A stretch of DNA of 64,000 nt from Corynebacterium striatum ATCC 6940 (GTDB lineage Bacteria > Actinomycetota > Actinomycetes > Mycobacteriales > Mycobacteriaceae): the NCBI RefSeq assembly GCF_000159135.1, contig NZ_GG667519.1, forward strand, positions 265,618 through 329,617, given 5' to 3'. Positions 1 to 9,289 of this stretch are shown here, in pieces (position 1 is the stretch's first letter; each line of letters starts with the position of its first letter). The notes under the pieces were generated by a model. The model was not told the origin of the DNA, did not search any database, and saw only the letters and a program-made list of their open reading frames with translations. The translations under genes were made by a program, and so were the position numbers.

Positions 1-1
1 G

Positions 2-1984
2 CGACCCGGCTCCTGGATCGGCGGTGACCACGACGGCAATCCGTACGTCAACGAGCGCACGCTGACCTACGCTACCCGTAAGGCAGCGAAGACGATTTTG
101 CGCTACTACGAGTCGGAGCTCGATGAGTTGGAGCGCGAGCTGTCTTTGTCGGATCGCTATTCCTCGTGTTCTACCGAGCTGCTGTCCTTGGCGGAGATTG
201 CTAACAACGACTGGGAATCGCGCGTGGACGAGCCTTATCGCCGTGCGATTTATGGCATCCGCAATCGCGTGCGTGCAAACCTGCATGCGTTGGGAGAGAA
301 GAAGGCGCCGAAGGGCGACTTCACCCCGTACGCTTCGCCGGAGGAGCTGCAGCGCGACCTCGACGTCATCGATCGCTCGCTGCGCCAGTTCAACGACGAC
401 ATCATCGCCGATGACCGCCTGGCCCGCATCCGCTCGGCCGTGACTACGTTTGGTTTCCATCTTTATTCACTGGATATGCGTCAGAACTCGAAGTCTTTCG
501 AGCAGGTGCTCACGGAGGTCTTCGCTGCCGCAAGCCTGTGCGATGATTACGCCGCGCTGAGCGAGGCGGAGAAGGTCGAGCTGTTGGTCCGCGAGCTGCA
601 GACCGCGCGCCCGTTGCTGTTTCCTGGCGCAGACCAGGACTTCAGCGAAGTCACGGCCAAAGAGCTGGGCATTTTCCGTGCGGCGTCGCAGGCGGTGCGC
701 AAGTTTGGCCCGCAGTCGGTTTCGCACTGCATCATTTCGATGACGGGCTCGGTATCGGACATCCTGGAGCCGATGGTCCTGCTCAAGGAAGTGGGCCTGA
801 GCGAGGTCGACGTTGTTCCGCTCTTTGAAACCATCGATGATCTGAAGGCTGGCGCGCGCATCCTGGAGCGGCTGTGGGCCGTGCCTTTCTACCGCGAGCA
901 CCTGCGCGCACGTGGGGACATTCAGGAGGTCATGCTGGGCTACTCCGATTCCAACAAGGACGGCGGCTACCTGCAGGCGAACTGGGCGCTTTACGACGCC
1001 GAGCTTTCCCTCGTCGAGCTGTGCACCCAACATGGGATCGAGCTGCGCCTGGCGCACGGCCGTGGCGGCGCGGTTGGCCGCGGTGGTGGTCCGACTTACG
1101 ATGCCATCCTGGCCCAGCCCAAGGGTGCGGTGTCGGGTTCGGTGCGCATCACCGAGCAGGGCGAGGTCATCTCCGCCAAGTATGGTGCTCCGGAGACGGC
1201 GCGTCGCCACCTTGAGGCGTTTGTGTCCGGCGCGTTGGAAGCATCGCTGCTGGATACGGAGCCCATCGCCGATACGGAGCGCGCCTACGCAATCATGCGT
1301 GAGCTCGCAGCGTTGTCCGGCGAACGCTACGACGATCTCATCGGCGACCCTGGCTTTATCGAGTACTTCACCCAGTCCACGCCGCTGCACGAAATCGGCG
1401 ACCTCAACCTCGGCTCGCGCCCGGCGGCCCGCAATCAGACCACTGCGATTTCGGACCTGCGCGCGATTCCGTGGGTGCTGTCCTGGTCGCAGTCGCGTAC
1501 CAACATCCCGGGCTGGTTCGGCGTGGGCAGCGCAGTGACACAGTGGGTGGAGCAGGCGCCGGCCAGCGAGCAGGCGGCACGCTGGGAGGAGCTGCGCGAG
1601 CTGTATCGCACTTGGCCTTTCTTCCGCTCGGTGTTGTCGAATATGGCGCAGGTGATGGCGAAGGCGGAGCTCTCGCTCGCTCGTCTCTACGCGGACCTCG
1701 TCGACGACAAAGCCGTTGCCGACCGCATCTACGCCCTCATCGCCGACGAATTCGCCCTCACCCGCGAGGTCTACCTGCACATCACGGGCAATGCAGACCT
1801 CACCGCGGAGAACCAGCGCCAAGCGCGATCGCTCAAGCGCCGCTACCCATACCTGCTCCCGCTCAATGCGGTGCAGCTGGAGTTGCTGCGCCGCTACCGC
1901 GCCGGCGATGATCAGTTCCTCGTCTCGAAGACCATTCAGGTCACGATGAATGGACTAGCTACTGCGTTGCGTAACGCAGGCTAG
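2..1984 (+). CDS. ppc: Phosphoenolpyruvate carboxylase, 5'-truncated by window edge
   Basis: Adds bicarbonate to phosphoenolpyruvate to give oxaloacetate, an anaplerotic cytosolic step. The open frame runs from base 2 with no start in view; about 660 residues are visible, so roughly the last 70% of a ~920-residue family member. Near the visible N-terminus is GGDHDGNP. Further on are the PEPC active-site signature GYSDSNKDGG, the glycine loop HGRGGAVGRGGGP and the GSRPAAR arginine motif. The TAHPTE catalytic histidine region lies outside the window. Its TAG stop overlaps the stop of the convergent HNH gene within one CTAG. With pyc at 47 kb, the genome has two C3-carboxylating routes. Confidence 0.97.
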   Translation, partial: RPGSWIGGDHDGNPYVNERTLTYATRKAAKTILRYYESELDELERELSLSDRYSSCSTELLSLAEIANNDWESRVDEPYRRAIYGIRNRVRANLHALGEKKAPKGDFTPYASPEELQRDLDVIDRSLRQFNDDIIADDRLARIRSAVTTFGFHLYSLDMRQNSKSFEQVLTEVFAAASLCDDYAALSEAEKVELLVRELQTARPLLFPGADQDFSEVTAKELGIFRAASQAVRKFGPQSVSHCIISMTGSVSDILEPMVLLKEVGLSEVDVVPLFETIDDLKAGARILERLWAVPFYREHLRARGDIQEVMLGYSDSNKDGGYLQANWALYDAELSLVELCTQHGIELRLAHGRGGAVGRGGGPTYDAILAQPKGAVSGSVRITEQGEVISAKYGAPETARRHLEAFVSGALEASLLDTEPIADTERAYAIMRELAALSGERYDDLIGDPGFIEYFTQSTPLHEIGDLNLGSRPAARNQTTAISDLRAIPWVLSWSQSRTNIPGWFGVGSAVTQWVEQAPASEQAARWEELRELYRTWPFFRSVLSNMAQVMAKAELSLARLYADLVDDKAVADRIYALIADEFALTREVYLHITGNADLTAENQRQARSLKRRYPYLLPLNAVQLELLRRYRAGDDQFLVSKTIQVTMNGLATALRNAG

Positions 1985-3009
1985 TTGAATTTGCTGGTGG
2001 GGATGGGCGCGGCGTCGTAAGGCGGCTGCCATGCCACCCTGCCGCCGACGCGGACCATCCGCCCGCGCATGGGCGGGGCAGTGGGGTCATCGTCGTTGAC
2101 TCCGTTGTGATACGGACATAATGGAACCAAATTTAGGATATTCGTCGATCCGCCCCGCGCCCAGGCCACCATGTGGTGAATCTGGCACTTCTCAAATGGG
2201 ACCGGGCAGTCCTTCCACGCACAACATGGGCTCTCCGCCATGAGTGCCAGCCGCTGCTTGTCCGTGGCGAAGCGGCGCGTGCGAAAGACATCCAGCGGTC
2301 CGTGCTCGCGGCTGACAGCCACGATGACGCCTTTTTCTAGCAGCGCGCGCTCCACGAGCTGCGAGCCGGTCAGCGTGGCACCGTTGGTCATGCGCACGAT
2401 GAACTCTTCGCCATCCTTGTCCGTGTTTCCTTTGAGCAGCTGCGCATAGTCGTCGACCTGCAGCACCGCCATGGTCATGACCTCAGTTTTCACGCCTTTG
2501 CCGTCGAGGTTTTCCAGAAAGCTCTCGCCGGGACGCTGCTGGTCGATGCCCTGGAATACGTCGGTTAGCTGCATAGAATCCGCCGTCACAGTCAACGTGG
2601 CCAAGCCGTTGCCATGCTGGGTCAGCTTCGCGCGCTCGGCGTACTCGCGGGGCTTGCGCCACTCGCGCAGGCGCTTGCGCGCAACCTTTTCCACCAGCTC
2701 GGCGCTGGTCTGGCACAGTTCCACGCGCAGGTCCCAGGCCTTGTTATGGTCGCGAACCTTGGCCACGAAAGACTCAATTTGCCGCAGCGTAACCAGCCCA
2801 TGGCCGCGGCTGCGCGCCGCTGCTACCGCCGTGCGCTGCTTCTTGGTGGAGTGCGTGGGCCCGAAGTAGGAGTGATGGAGGGCGAGGAGCTCGGCGGCGT
2901 CGGCAGGCGCGGCTCCTAATGCCAGCAGATCGGATTCAGACATGCCCGCGCACTCGGCCACCAGGTCAATGGCCCGGCCGAGTGCGGCGAAGAAAGTCTG
3001 TAATCTCAT
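1981..3009 (-). CDS. HNH endonuclease, 13E12/DUF222-like family
   Basis: 342 residues. The C-terminal third carries an HNH nuclease core: CCAWKDCPVPFEKC, then QIHHMVAWARGGSTNILNL and CPYHNGVNDDD, i.e. Cys pairs, the His-His of the first strand, the central Asn and a final His. The N-terminal two thirds are helical, rich in R/K and match the general look of the 13E12/DUF222 proteins that occur in multiple copies in corynebacteria and mycobacteria. The true role of this family (mobile endonuclease or repair enzyme) is not known. The gene stands alone and is convergent with ppc with fully overlapping stops. Two consensus DnaA boxes lie just upstream. Confidence 0.85.
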   Translation of the reverse strand: MRLQTFFAALGRAIDLVAECAGMSESDLLALGAAPADAAELLALHHSYFGPTHSTKKQRTAVAAARSRGHGLVTLRQIESFVAKVRDHNKAWDLRVELCQTSAELVEKVARKRLREWRKPREYAERAKLTQHGNGLATLTVTADSMQLTDVFQGIDQQRPGESFLENLDGKGVKTEVMTMAVLQVDDYAQLLKGNTDKDGEEFIVRMTNGATLTGSQLVERALLEKGVIVAVSREHGPLDVFRTRRFATDKQRLALMAESPCCAWKDCPVPFEKCQIHHMVAWARGGSTNILNLVPLCPYHNGVNDDDPTAPPMRGRMVRVGGRVAWQPPYDAAPIPTSKFN

Positions 3010-3072
3010 GACCTCAACGCTAAAGCGCGGTCAAGCCCGCTTCAATAGTCAGTTTTCGCGAGAGGCCAAATT

Positions 3073-3109
3073 TGTGGATAACTCAGGAGCTCGCCGCAAG
3101 TTATCCACA
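3073..3109. promoter_or_regulatory. Inverted pair of perfect DnaA-box sequences
   Basis: TTATCCACA is present on the plus strand at 3101-3109 and on the minus strand at 3073-3081. Together they form an 11-base inverted repeat (TGTGGATAACT / AGTTATCCACA) around a 15-base centre. Both match the consensus DnaA box exactly. The site lies between the stop of the M3 peptidase and the start of the HNH gene. It could be a DnaA titration/regulatory site or a hairpin. No T-run follows it on either strand, so a terminator is less likely. Confidence 0.55.
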
Positions 3110-3129
3110 TTCGCAAGCTAGCTGGCTAG

Positions 3130-5196
3130 TTAAGAGCCCAACAAACCGCGGCGGCGCAGCAAGGGCTGCACGTCCTTGTCGCGTCCCCGCAGCTCGCGGT
3201 AGACCTCGGTGAAATCGCGCGAGGCGCCCTTGGACAGGATGAGTTCGCGGAACTTTTGGCCAGCTGCGCGGGCTTTAGCATCGTCCCCGTCGGCCGAGTC
3301 TGCCGCGCCGACTTCCTTGAACCAGGAGAAGCCGTCGGCGTCGAGGACCTCAGCCCACAGGTAGGAGTAGTAGCCCGCGGAGTAACCGCCGGCGAAGATG
3401 TGATTGAAGTACGTCGAGCGGTAACGCGGCGCGATGAGCGGGTTGTTCAGCCCGGCCTTGGTCAGCGCGTCCTTTTCAAACTGTTCGATGTCCGCGGCCG
3501 TGAGCTGGGCAGCTTCCTCGTGTGAGAGCGAGTGCCACGCCAAGTCCACAATCGACGCCGCCAAGTACTCCACCGTGCCGAATCCCTGACCGAACTCGCT
3601 GGCAGCCGTGACTGCTGCGAGCATCTCGTCGGAGATAACCTTGCCGGTATCAACATGGCGCGCGTAACGCTTCACCAGTGCCGGCTCTAATGCCCAGTTC
3701 TCGTTGATCTGCGAGGGGAACTCCACCCAATCGCGCGGGACGTTGGTGCCGGCGAAGGTGGGGTAGCGGACGTCGGAAAGCAGCCCGTGCAAAGCGTGGC
3801 CGAACTCGTGGAAGACGGTGTGCAGCTCGTCGAGGCTCAGCAGCGGCTGGGAGCCGTCGGCAGGCTTGGTGATGCCCATGACATTGACGATGACCGGCTT
3901 GCGCTCCAGTAGACGGGACTGCCCCACGAACTCGCTCATCCATGCGCCGCCGCGCTTGGTGGGGCGCCCGAAGTAGTCGGTGACGAACAAGCCGATGCCG
4001 TTGTCGCGGTCAGCTTCGGGCTCCTGGCCCGCGTCGAAGACTTCCCACACGCGTACGCCCTCGGCGTAGCCCTGCAGGTCCTCGCGCGGGACGACGGTGA
4101 TGCCGTAGAGGCGCTCGGCGGCGGCAAACACGCCGTCGACAAGCACGCGATCCAGCGGGAAGTACTTGCGCAGCTCCGTCTCATCGAGGGAGAAGTCGCG
4201 GGCGCGGACCTTAGATTCCCAATACGGCCAGTCGGCGGCGGTGAAGCCCTGGCCGTTGAGTGTTGCTTCCTCTGCGAGGAGCTTCTGCTCGCCTTCGGCG
4301 TTGGCCGCGGCGGCGGGGGCGAGGTCGAAGAGCATGGTGCGGGCGGCGTCGGCAGTCGCAGCGGTTTCTTCGGCGATCACGTAGTCGGCATGGGAGGCAA
4401 AGCCCAACAGCTCGGCGCGTTCGGCGCGCAGCTGGACGGCCTCGATGAGACCTGGGATGTTGTTCTCGGAGCCCCTGCTTGCCGACGCCCCATACAACCT
4501 CCCCCTCGCATCCTCCCGCGCCAATCGGCTCAGCTCCGACTGCACGGTCGGCAGCTCGAGCGGGATGACGAAGCCCTCGCGGCCCAGCGCCTCAGCATCG
4601 GCTTTGGCGGAGGCGATGCGTTCGGCGGGCAACCCCTCGAGTTCCTCCTCGCTGAACTCAACGGCTTTCGCGCGAGTAGAGGCCATGAGGTTGCGGCCGA
4701 ATTCCTCCGAGAGTGCGGACAGGCGTTGGTTGATGTCGGAGAGGCGGGACTTGCCGGCGGCGTCGAGATCCGCGCCCTTGCGCTTGAAGGTCCGCAGGAG
4801 GTGGTCGTGGAGACGGTGGCCTTCGGGGTCGTCGTCAAGCGGCGTTGCCTCCTTGATGCGCGCGTAGAGCTTTTCGTTTTGATACATGCCGTCATAGTGC
4901 GCGGCGAGGCGGGGGTAGATATCGGCGGCAATCTCCTCCATCTCATCGGTGACGTCGGTGCCGGAGAGGTTGCCGAAGACGGCCATGACGCGGTCCAAGT
5001 CCTGGCCGGAGCGCTCCAATGCTTCGACGGTGTTTTCCCACGTGGGGGCGGCGGAATTATCAGCAATGGCGGCGATTTCGGAGCGATGGCGCTCGAGTGC
5101 CTCGTCGAAGGCGGGGCGGAAGTGCTCTACCTTGATGTCTGCGAAGGGCGGAAGCTGGTAGGGCAGTGGCGAAGGGTGGAGTAATGGGTTAGTCAT
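3130..5196 (-). CDS. dcp: M3 family zinc metallopeptidase (peptidyl-dipeptidase Dcp type)
   Basis: 688 residues, the usual size for Dcp/oligopeptidase A. The zinc motif HEFGH (HExxH) lies near residue 462, with a downstream ENWALE segment in the place of the third, glutamate ligand. The N-terminus (LPYQLPPFADIKVEHFRPAF) is typical of Dcp. No signal peptide is seen, so it is likely a cytosolic enzyme that trims short peptides. Dcp removes C-terminal dipeptides, whereas its paralogue oligopeptidase A cleaves internally; sequence alone does not decide. A GlxR-like palindrome lies 33 bases upstream of the ATG. The PepSY gene upstream is on the same strand, 50 bp away. Confidence 0.9.
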   Translation of the reverse strand: MTNPLLHPSPLPYQLPPFADIKVEHFRPAFDEALERHRSEIAAIADNSAAPTWENTVEALERSGQDLDRVMAVFGNLSGTDVTDEMEEIAADIYPRLAAHYDGMYQNEKLYARIKEATPLDDDPEGHRLHDHLLRTFKRKGADLDAAGKSRLSDINQRLSALSEEFGRNLMASTRAKAVEFSEEELEGLPAERIASAKADAEALGREGFVIPLELPTVQSELSRLAREDARGRLYGASASRGSENNIPGLIEAVQLRAERAELLGFASHADYVIAEETAATADAARTMLFDLAPAAAANAEGEQKLLAEEATLNGQGFTAADWPYWESKVRARDFSLDETELRKYFPLDRVLVDGVFAAAERLYGITVVPREDLQGYAEGVRVWEVFDAGQEPEADRDNGIGLFVTDYFGRPTKRGGAWMSEFVGQSRLLERKPVIVNVMGITKPADGSQPLLSLDELHTVFHEFGHALHGLLSDVRYPTFAGTNVPRDWVEFPSQINENWALEPALVKRYARHVDTGKVISDEMLAAVTAASEFGQGFGTVEYLAASIVDLAWHSLSHEEAAQLTAADIEQFEKDALTKAGLNNPLIAPRYRSTYFNHIFAGGYSAGYYSYLWAEVLDADGFSWFKEVGAADSADGDDAKARAAGQKFRELILSKGASRDFTEVYRELRGRDKDVQPLLRRRGLLGS

Positions 5197-5228
5197 AGAT
5201 GAACACTGTACCCATTAGCCCCGCTCTA

Positions 5229-5244
5229 TGTGATGGCTTTCACT
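5229..5244. promoter_or_regulatory. Possible GlxR (CRP-type) site upstream of the M3 peptidase
   Basis: TGTGA-N6-TCACT at 5229-5244 matches 9 of the 10 fixed bases of the GlxR consensus TGTGA-N6-TCACA. GlxR is the global cAMP-responsive regulator of corynebacteria. The site is 33 bases upstream of the peptidase start and overlaps the stop region of the PepSY gene. Such sites occur by chance at some rate, so this is a prediction only. Confidence 0.35.
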
Positions 5245-5246
5245 AT

Positions 5247-6632
5247 CTAGCTCGTGGGAAGCAACTCGGGTTCCTGTGCTCGCGTTGGCGTGGTGGGGCG
5301 GTTCATGAGGATGACGTCAAGAACAAGGAACGCGGCCAGAGTGATGCCCAACAGCGGAAGGAAGGCGCCGACGGTGGCGGCAAAGACAGCGCCGAGCGCC
5401 GTGGTGGCCCAAGAGAACTGTTTCATCGAGCCCGGCACGAAGCGGGGGCGGCGCTTGAACCACATGTAATAGCCCAAGACCACGAGGGCGGCGATAGCCA
5501 GGCCCAGCGCGAACAGCGCGATCTGCAGCGGTAGGCCGAACATGATGCCCATGTGCAGGTAGATGCCCCAGCTGCTGAGCTTGCTAAACAACGGAAGGCT
5601 GGAGAAAGGCTGGCGGTCGATGACCTCACCGGTGGAGCCGTCCACGGAAATAGCATCGGAGGTGGTGCGCCATTCGACCCAACGCTCGCTGACCTGCCAG
5701 GCGGAGTGGGCGTCCTCCGGCGGGTACAGGCGCAGCGGGCCGGTCAGTCCCTCGGCGCGGCCGGTGGCGAGGACGCGCTCAGCCTCAGCAGCCACGCTGG
5801 CGCTTTCCGACGTCCCACTCATGTGGCCGCCATGTCCCTCATGGCCTTCGTGGCCGGTGTGCTCATGCGTTTCTGTACTTGCGCCGGGGAGGGCAGTTTC
5901 AATGGGGGTGGCCTTCCAGTGCATACGTTCCACGAGGGAGTTGACGTTGTCGCCGGCCAGGCCCGACCAGGTGATGCCAGTAGCAGACAGTCCAAGCAAG
6001 CCGATGAATATCCAGGCACCGATGATGGAGTGGAGGCGCGTAGCCTTCGAGCGTGCGGAGCGCTTCGGCTGCTGTTGCGTGGATTTCGCGGTTGCCTTGT
6101 TCTTGGGGCGGCGGCGAATCCACCACATGTAGAGCCCGCCGCAGGCCATGACCCACAGCCAGGAGGCGGCCAGCTCCGAGTAGAGCTCACCGACCTTGCC
6201 CAGGTGGAAGCTTTCGTGCAGGGAGGAAATCCAACGGCGCAGCGGCATCTCACCCAGTCCGGAGTAGGTTGGGTAGTCCCCGATAACTTCAGCGTTGGCG
6301 GGGTTGATGAAGACGGTTCGCTGGAGGCTTTCATCAATTCCCGGGTCACTAACCAGCACGCGGGTGGAGTCCGTGGGCGTGGTAGCGGGCCACACCTGGG
6401 TCACAGGCATATCTGGGTGCTCGTGTTGCGCGGCCTGGATTTGCTCCTCGAGGCTGAGCGGGTGCTCGACCGCCGGAACGTTCATGACATCGCGATAGGC
6501 TACCTTTTCCAAGGTGGGGGCAATGGCATAGAGGCAGCCAGTCAATGCCGCGACGAGGATGAAGGGGCCGACGAACATGCCGCCGTAGAAATGGATGCGT
6601 TGAATGAAAGATCGCAGAGCCGTCCGACTCAT
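5247..6632 (-). CDS. PepSY-associated transmembrane protein with His-rich loop
   Basis: 461 residues from the ATG at 6632. The longer frame up to 6707 would add 25 residues with no family support, while AAAAGAG lies just before the chosen ATG. Membrane segments are visible near residues 17-36, 156-171 and 202-224, with more in the C-terminal third. PepSY-like extracytoplasmic regions lie between them. At about residues 256-271 there is a His-rich run (HEHTGHEGHEGHGGH) suited to binding Cu, Zn or Fe. Proteins of this PiuB/PepSY-TM family are often tied to metal or haem homeostasis, so a metal-related role is inferred. I saw no clear metal-regulator operator upstream. Confidence 0.8.
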   Translation of the reverse strand: MSRTALRSFIQRIHFYGGMFVGPFILVAALTGCLYAIAPTLEKVAYRDVMNVPAVEHPLSLEEQIQAAQHEHPDMPVTQVWPATTPTDSTRVLVSDPGIDESLQRTVFINPANAEVIGDYPTYSGLGEMPLRRWISSLHESFHLGKVGELYSELAASWLWVMACGGLYMWWIRRRPKNKATAKSTQQQPKRSARSKATRLHSIIGAWIFIGLLGLSATGITWSGLAGDNVNSLVERMHWKATPIETALPGASTETHEHTGHEGHEGHGGHMSGTSESASVAAEAERVLATGRAEGLTGPLRLYPPEDAHSAWQVSERWVEWRTTSDAISVDGSTGEVIDRQPFSSLPLFSKLSSWGIYLHMGIMFGLPLQIALFALGLAIAALVVLGYYMWFKRRPRFVPGSMKQFSWATTALGAVFAATVGAFLPLLGITLAAFLVLDVILMNRPTTPTRAQEPELLPTS

Positions 6633-6957
6633 ATGTAGTGCTCTTTTCAGTATGTACAGGTAGGGCCCGTGGCGAGTGCCTAAGGATGAATGCTTCCGAG
6701 CGCTCAAGACGGGCGATGGACAGGCGCTGATATCAACTGCACTACTAGTCGGAGGTGATGGCTTCTCGGTTCCCGCGGATTGAAAAACTTTTTAAATAGT
6801 TGACGTTTTCGGTGCCGCAGGATGGGGATCTGCTCGATATCAGGCTTAAGAAGCAAGAAACAGTCAAGAAAAGGTTATCGCAGCTCAACGGGTGAAAACG
6901 GTATCGAAAGGCGCCGTTTTGAGCCAGTTTGCGGCTTATGAAGCAAGAAAGCGGTTC
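6633..6957. other. Gene-free stretch holding repeat copy 1
   Basis: 325 bases between the PepSY start and the stop of the AlbA_2 gene. It contains the first copy of the ~100 bp repeat (6849-6951). Next to it, around 6780-6800, is an AT-rich stretch. No coding frame with a credible start is present. On the minus strand the repeat supplies a TTGACT -35-like element that could drive the PepSY gene about 200 bases on, but the matching -10 is poor. Confidence 0.5.
6849..6951. repeat. ~100 bp repeat, copy 1 of 3
   Basis: Bounded by AAGCAAGAAA at 6851-6860 and again at 6941-6950, i.e. 90 bp apart. The first motif is followed by CAGTCAAGAAAA, then CAGCTCAACGGGT, and the right arm contains GTTTGCGGCT before the second motif. 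Copy 2 at 8454-8556 shares all of these elements at the same spacing. This copy lies just past the stop codon of the AlbA_2 gene, so that gene sits between two direct copies. Confidence 0.85.
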
Positions 6958-8436
6958 CTAATTGCTCCAGAATGGAACATAACGCAATGACCGCGGGCCT
7001 GCGCTGGGATCGTAAGGGTGGATGAGTCCTTCCTCGACGGTGGCAGCAAGCAGGCGAGTGGCCTGAGCCGCTTGCGAGTCTTTCAGCCCGAAGCGCTGAC
7101 GGATTGAGGAATTGTTAACGGGGAGGTTCTCAAGGAAGCGAAGGCAAGCATGTTGATAGACGGCTTGGGTCTTTTCTTCCATGGTCATCAGTGCAAAGGG
7201 GCGGTAGGCGCTGAGGGAGACGGTGGTACTTCCGTTGGCGCGGACGAGAGCCGGCGGGAAGTGCTCGGTTTCGAGGGAGGACACAATTTTGTCCCAGCCA
7301 CTTCCGCGTTGTTCGACAAGATGCGCCAAACGTAAAGCTTCACCGAGATGAGTATTGCGTGTGGTGGACGCCGAGTCAATGAACCGTTGGGGGTCGATAA
7401 GCGGGGTCCCTGGGTTGGTTACTTCGACCCGATCGCTGAAAATCTCCACGGTCAAGAACCGGCCGCGCTGCTCGAGATCCTGGTGCATGAGCGCATTTGC
7501 TAGGACCTCGCGGAAGGCCACCGTTGGTAGCAGTGGAGTTACTACGCGCTTACCACTGGGATCAATATGTTCGCCGCCTGGGCGAATGGTGTTGAAGAGC
7601 GTGACTATGTGGGTGAAGGAAGACGCATAACCTTCGGTGAATTCCCATTCTCGTTCCACCGCCGTGCGTGAAGGGCCGTTGAAGTATAGGACGCGGGGAG
7701 CGCGCCCGCGCAGCTCTGGAAAGTCCTGAAGGGAACGTGCGTACATGAGCGCAGACCACGCCGGAATATGCCAGCCTTGCTCATGTGAGTAGGAGATGGC
7801 TTTGGCGTTCCTTAACGTGTCGATAAGGGCGGTGCCTGTCGTATGCGGGAGTTCCGGCCGATTGAGGAAGAAAGCCTCAGGATCAAGGAGGTCGGTAATC
7901 GATTCGGGCTCAAGGCCCTCGGCCACTACTGTGTTCTCGAATTCGAACTGGTTGAGTTTTGTCCAGAGCTGACGTTCCTCGTTAGGAAAGTCCATGAGGA
8001 TTTTCATGTAGCTGCCCTTGCGGAAATACCGTTTCCCTTCGAAAGAATACGGGGCGGACAATGCGGCGGGGATGCGCAGAAGCACAACGAGGTGTCCATC
8101 AACGGTTACCTCGTCGAATGTCACATCAGGTGCTGGACTAATGACGCGGTTGAGCCAGGGGAGTAGGTCTTCGTTGCCTTTCGCCTTTGCCTGTTGCCAG
8201 TCAAACGACGTCCCAACGACAGCGTGGTCATCGTTTACTCCCCATATGAGGTATCCCGCTGGTTCATCGTGCAGGCGTGCCGAATTTCCCAAGGCGCAGG
8301 CATACTTTGCAATCTCCGCGCCGGAGGACAGCTTGTTTACCTTGAACTCGAGCCACGGTAGCTCAGCCGGAAGCGCTATAAACCGTTTCACGCGGGCAAC
8401 AAGTTGTTCCTCAGGCGCAGAATTGATGGGAGTCAT
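6958..8436 (-). CDS. AlbA_2/Schlafen-type ATP-binding protein, putative transcriptional regulator
   Basis: 492 residues from the ATG at 8436, chosen because a strong promoter ends 7-8 bases upstream of it; an upstream start at 8493 would sit inside the promoter. The N-terminal domain (about 25-130) matches AlbA_2/AAA_4 (ELPWLEFKVN, then GYLIWGVNDDHAVVGT). The middle to C-terminal part has a GHKL-ATPase-like stretch (FREVLANALMHQD, SDRVEVTNPGTP, EQRGSGWDKIV), as in proteins annotated as ATP-dependent DNA helicase/regulator-like. A winged-helix-like C-terminus (NSSIRQRFGLKDSQAAQATRLL) suggests DNA binding. It is flanked on both sides by a ~100 bp direct repeat. The target is unknown; autoregulation is plausible. 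Confidence 0.82.
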   Translation of the reverse strand: MTPINSAPEEQLVARVKRFIALPAELPWLEFKVNKLSSGAEIAKYACALGNSARLHDEPAGYLIWGVNDDHAVVGTSFDWQQAKAKGNEDLLPWLNRVISPAPDVTFDEVTVDGHLVVLLRIPAALSAPYSFEGKRYFRKGSYMKILMDFPNEERQLWTKLNQFEFENTVVAEGLEPESITDLLDPEAFFLNRPELPHTTGTALIDTLRNAKAISYSHEQGWHIPAWSALMYARSLQDFPELRGRAPRVLYFNGPSRTAVEREWEFTEGYASSFTHIVTLFNTIRPGGEHIDPSGKRVVTPLLPTVAFREVLANALMHQDLEQRGRFLTVEIFSDRVEVTNPGTPLIDPQRFIDSASTTRNTHLGEALRLAHLVEQRGSGWDKIVSSLETEHFPPALVRANGSTTVSLSAYRPFALMTMEEKTQAVYQHACLRFLENLPVNNSSIRQRFGLKDSQAAQATRLLAATVEEGLIHPYDPSAGPRSLRYVPFWSN

Positions 8437-8472
8437 GAGTAAAAGTATGCGCGAGAAGCAAGAAACAGTCAA
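8437..8472 (-). promoter_or_regulatory. Sigma-A-type promoter giving a leaderless AlbA_2 transcript
   Basis: On the minus strand, -35 TTGACT (8467-8472) and -10 CATACT (8444-8449) are separated by exactly 17 bases. The -10 ends 7 bases before the ATG at 8436, so transcription should start at or next to the A of ATG. The spacer contains the repeat motif TTTCTTGCTTC, so anything binding the repeat would cover the promoter. Confidence 0.75.
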
Positions 8473-8556
8473 GAAAAAGTCTTCGCAGCTCAACGGGTAA
8501 AAATAGCGCCCGAATCTGTGGCTTCGGGCCGGTTTGCGGCTAATGAAGCAAGAAAA
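8454..8556. repeat. ~100 bp repeat, copy 2 of 3 (promoter side of AlbA_2 gene)
   Basis: AAGCAAGAAA at 8456-8465 and 8546-8555, again 90 bp apart. It shares with copy 1 the CAGTCAAGAAAA block, the CGCAGCTCAACGGGT block and the GGTTTGCGGCT block near the right end; the centre has diverged. It covers the -35 and spacer of the AlbA_2 promoter. The right end abuts a terminator hairpin at 8553-8599. Confidence 0.88.
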
Positions 8557-8599
8557 GACCGCCTCGAACTCCAGGGAGGAGACGAAGCGGTCTTTTGTT
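8553..8599 (-). terminator. Rho-independent terminator behind the icd remnant
   Basis: AAAAGACCGCCTCG ... CGAAGCGGTCTTTT forms a stem of about 13 pairs around a loop rich in purines, with A-run and T-run on its two sides, so it can work on either strand. It lies just beyond the stop codon of the icd duplicate, which suggests that the island brought its own icd terminator. Confidence 0.7.
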
Positions 8600-8616
8600 A
8601 AGCGCCTAGCGCCGAA

Positions 8617-9289
<673 letters not shown>

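Noticed and set aside
467..1822. 451-residue minus-strand open frame within ppc
   Set aside because: Antisense shadow of ppc; Arg/His/Gln-rich as expected from reversed GC-rich codons.
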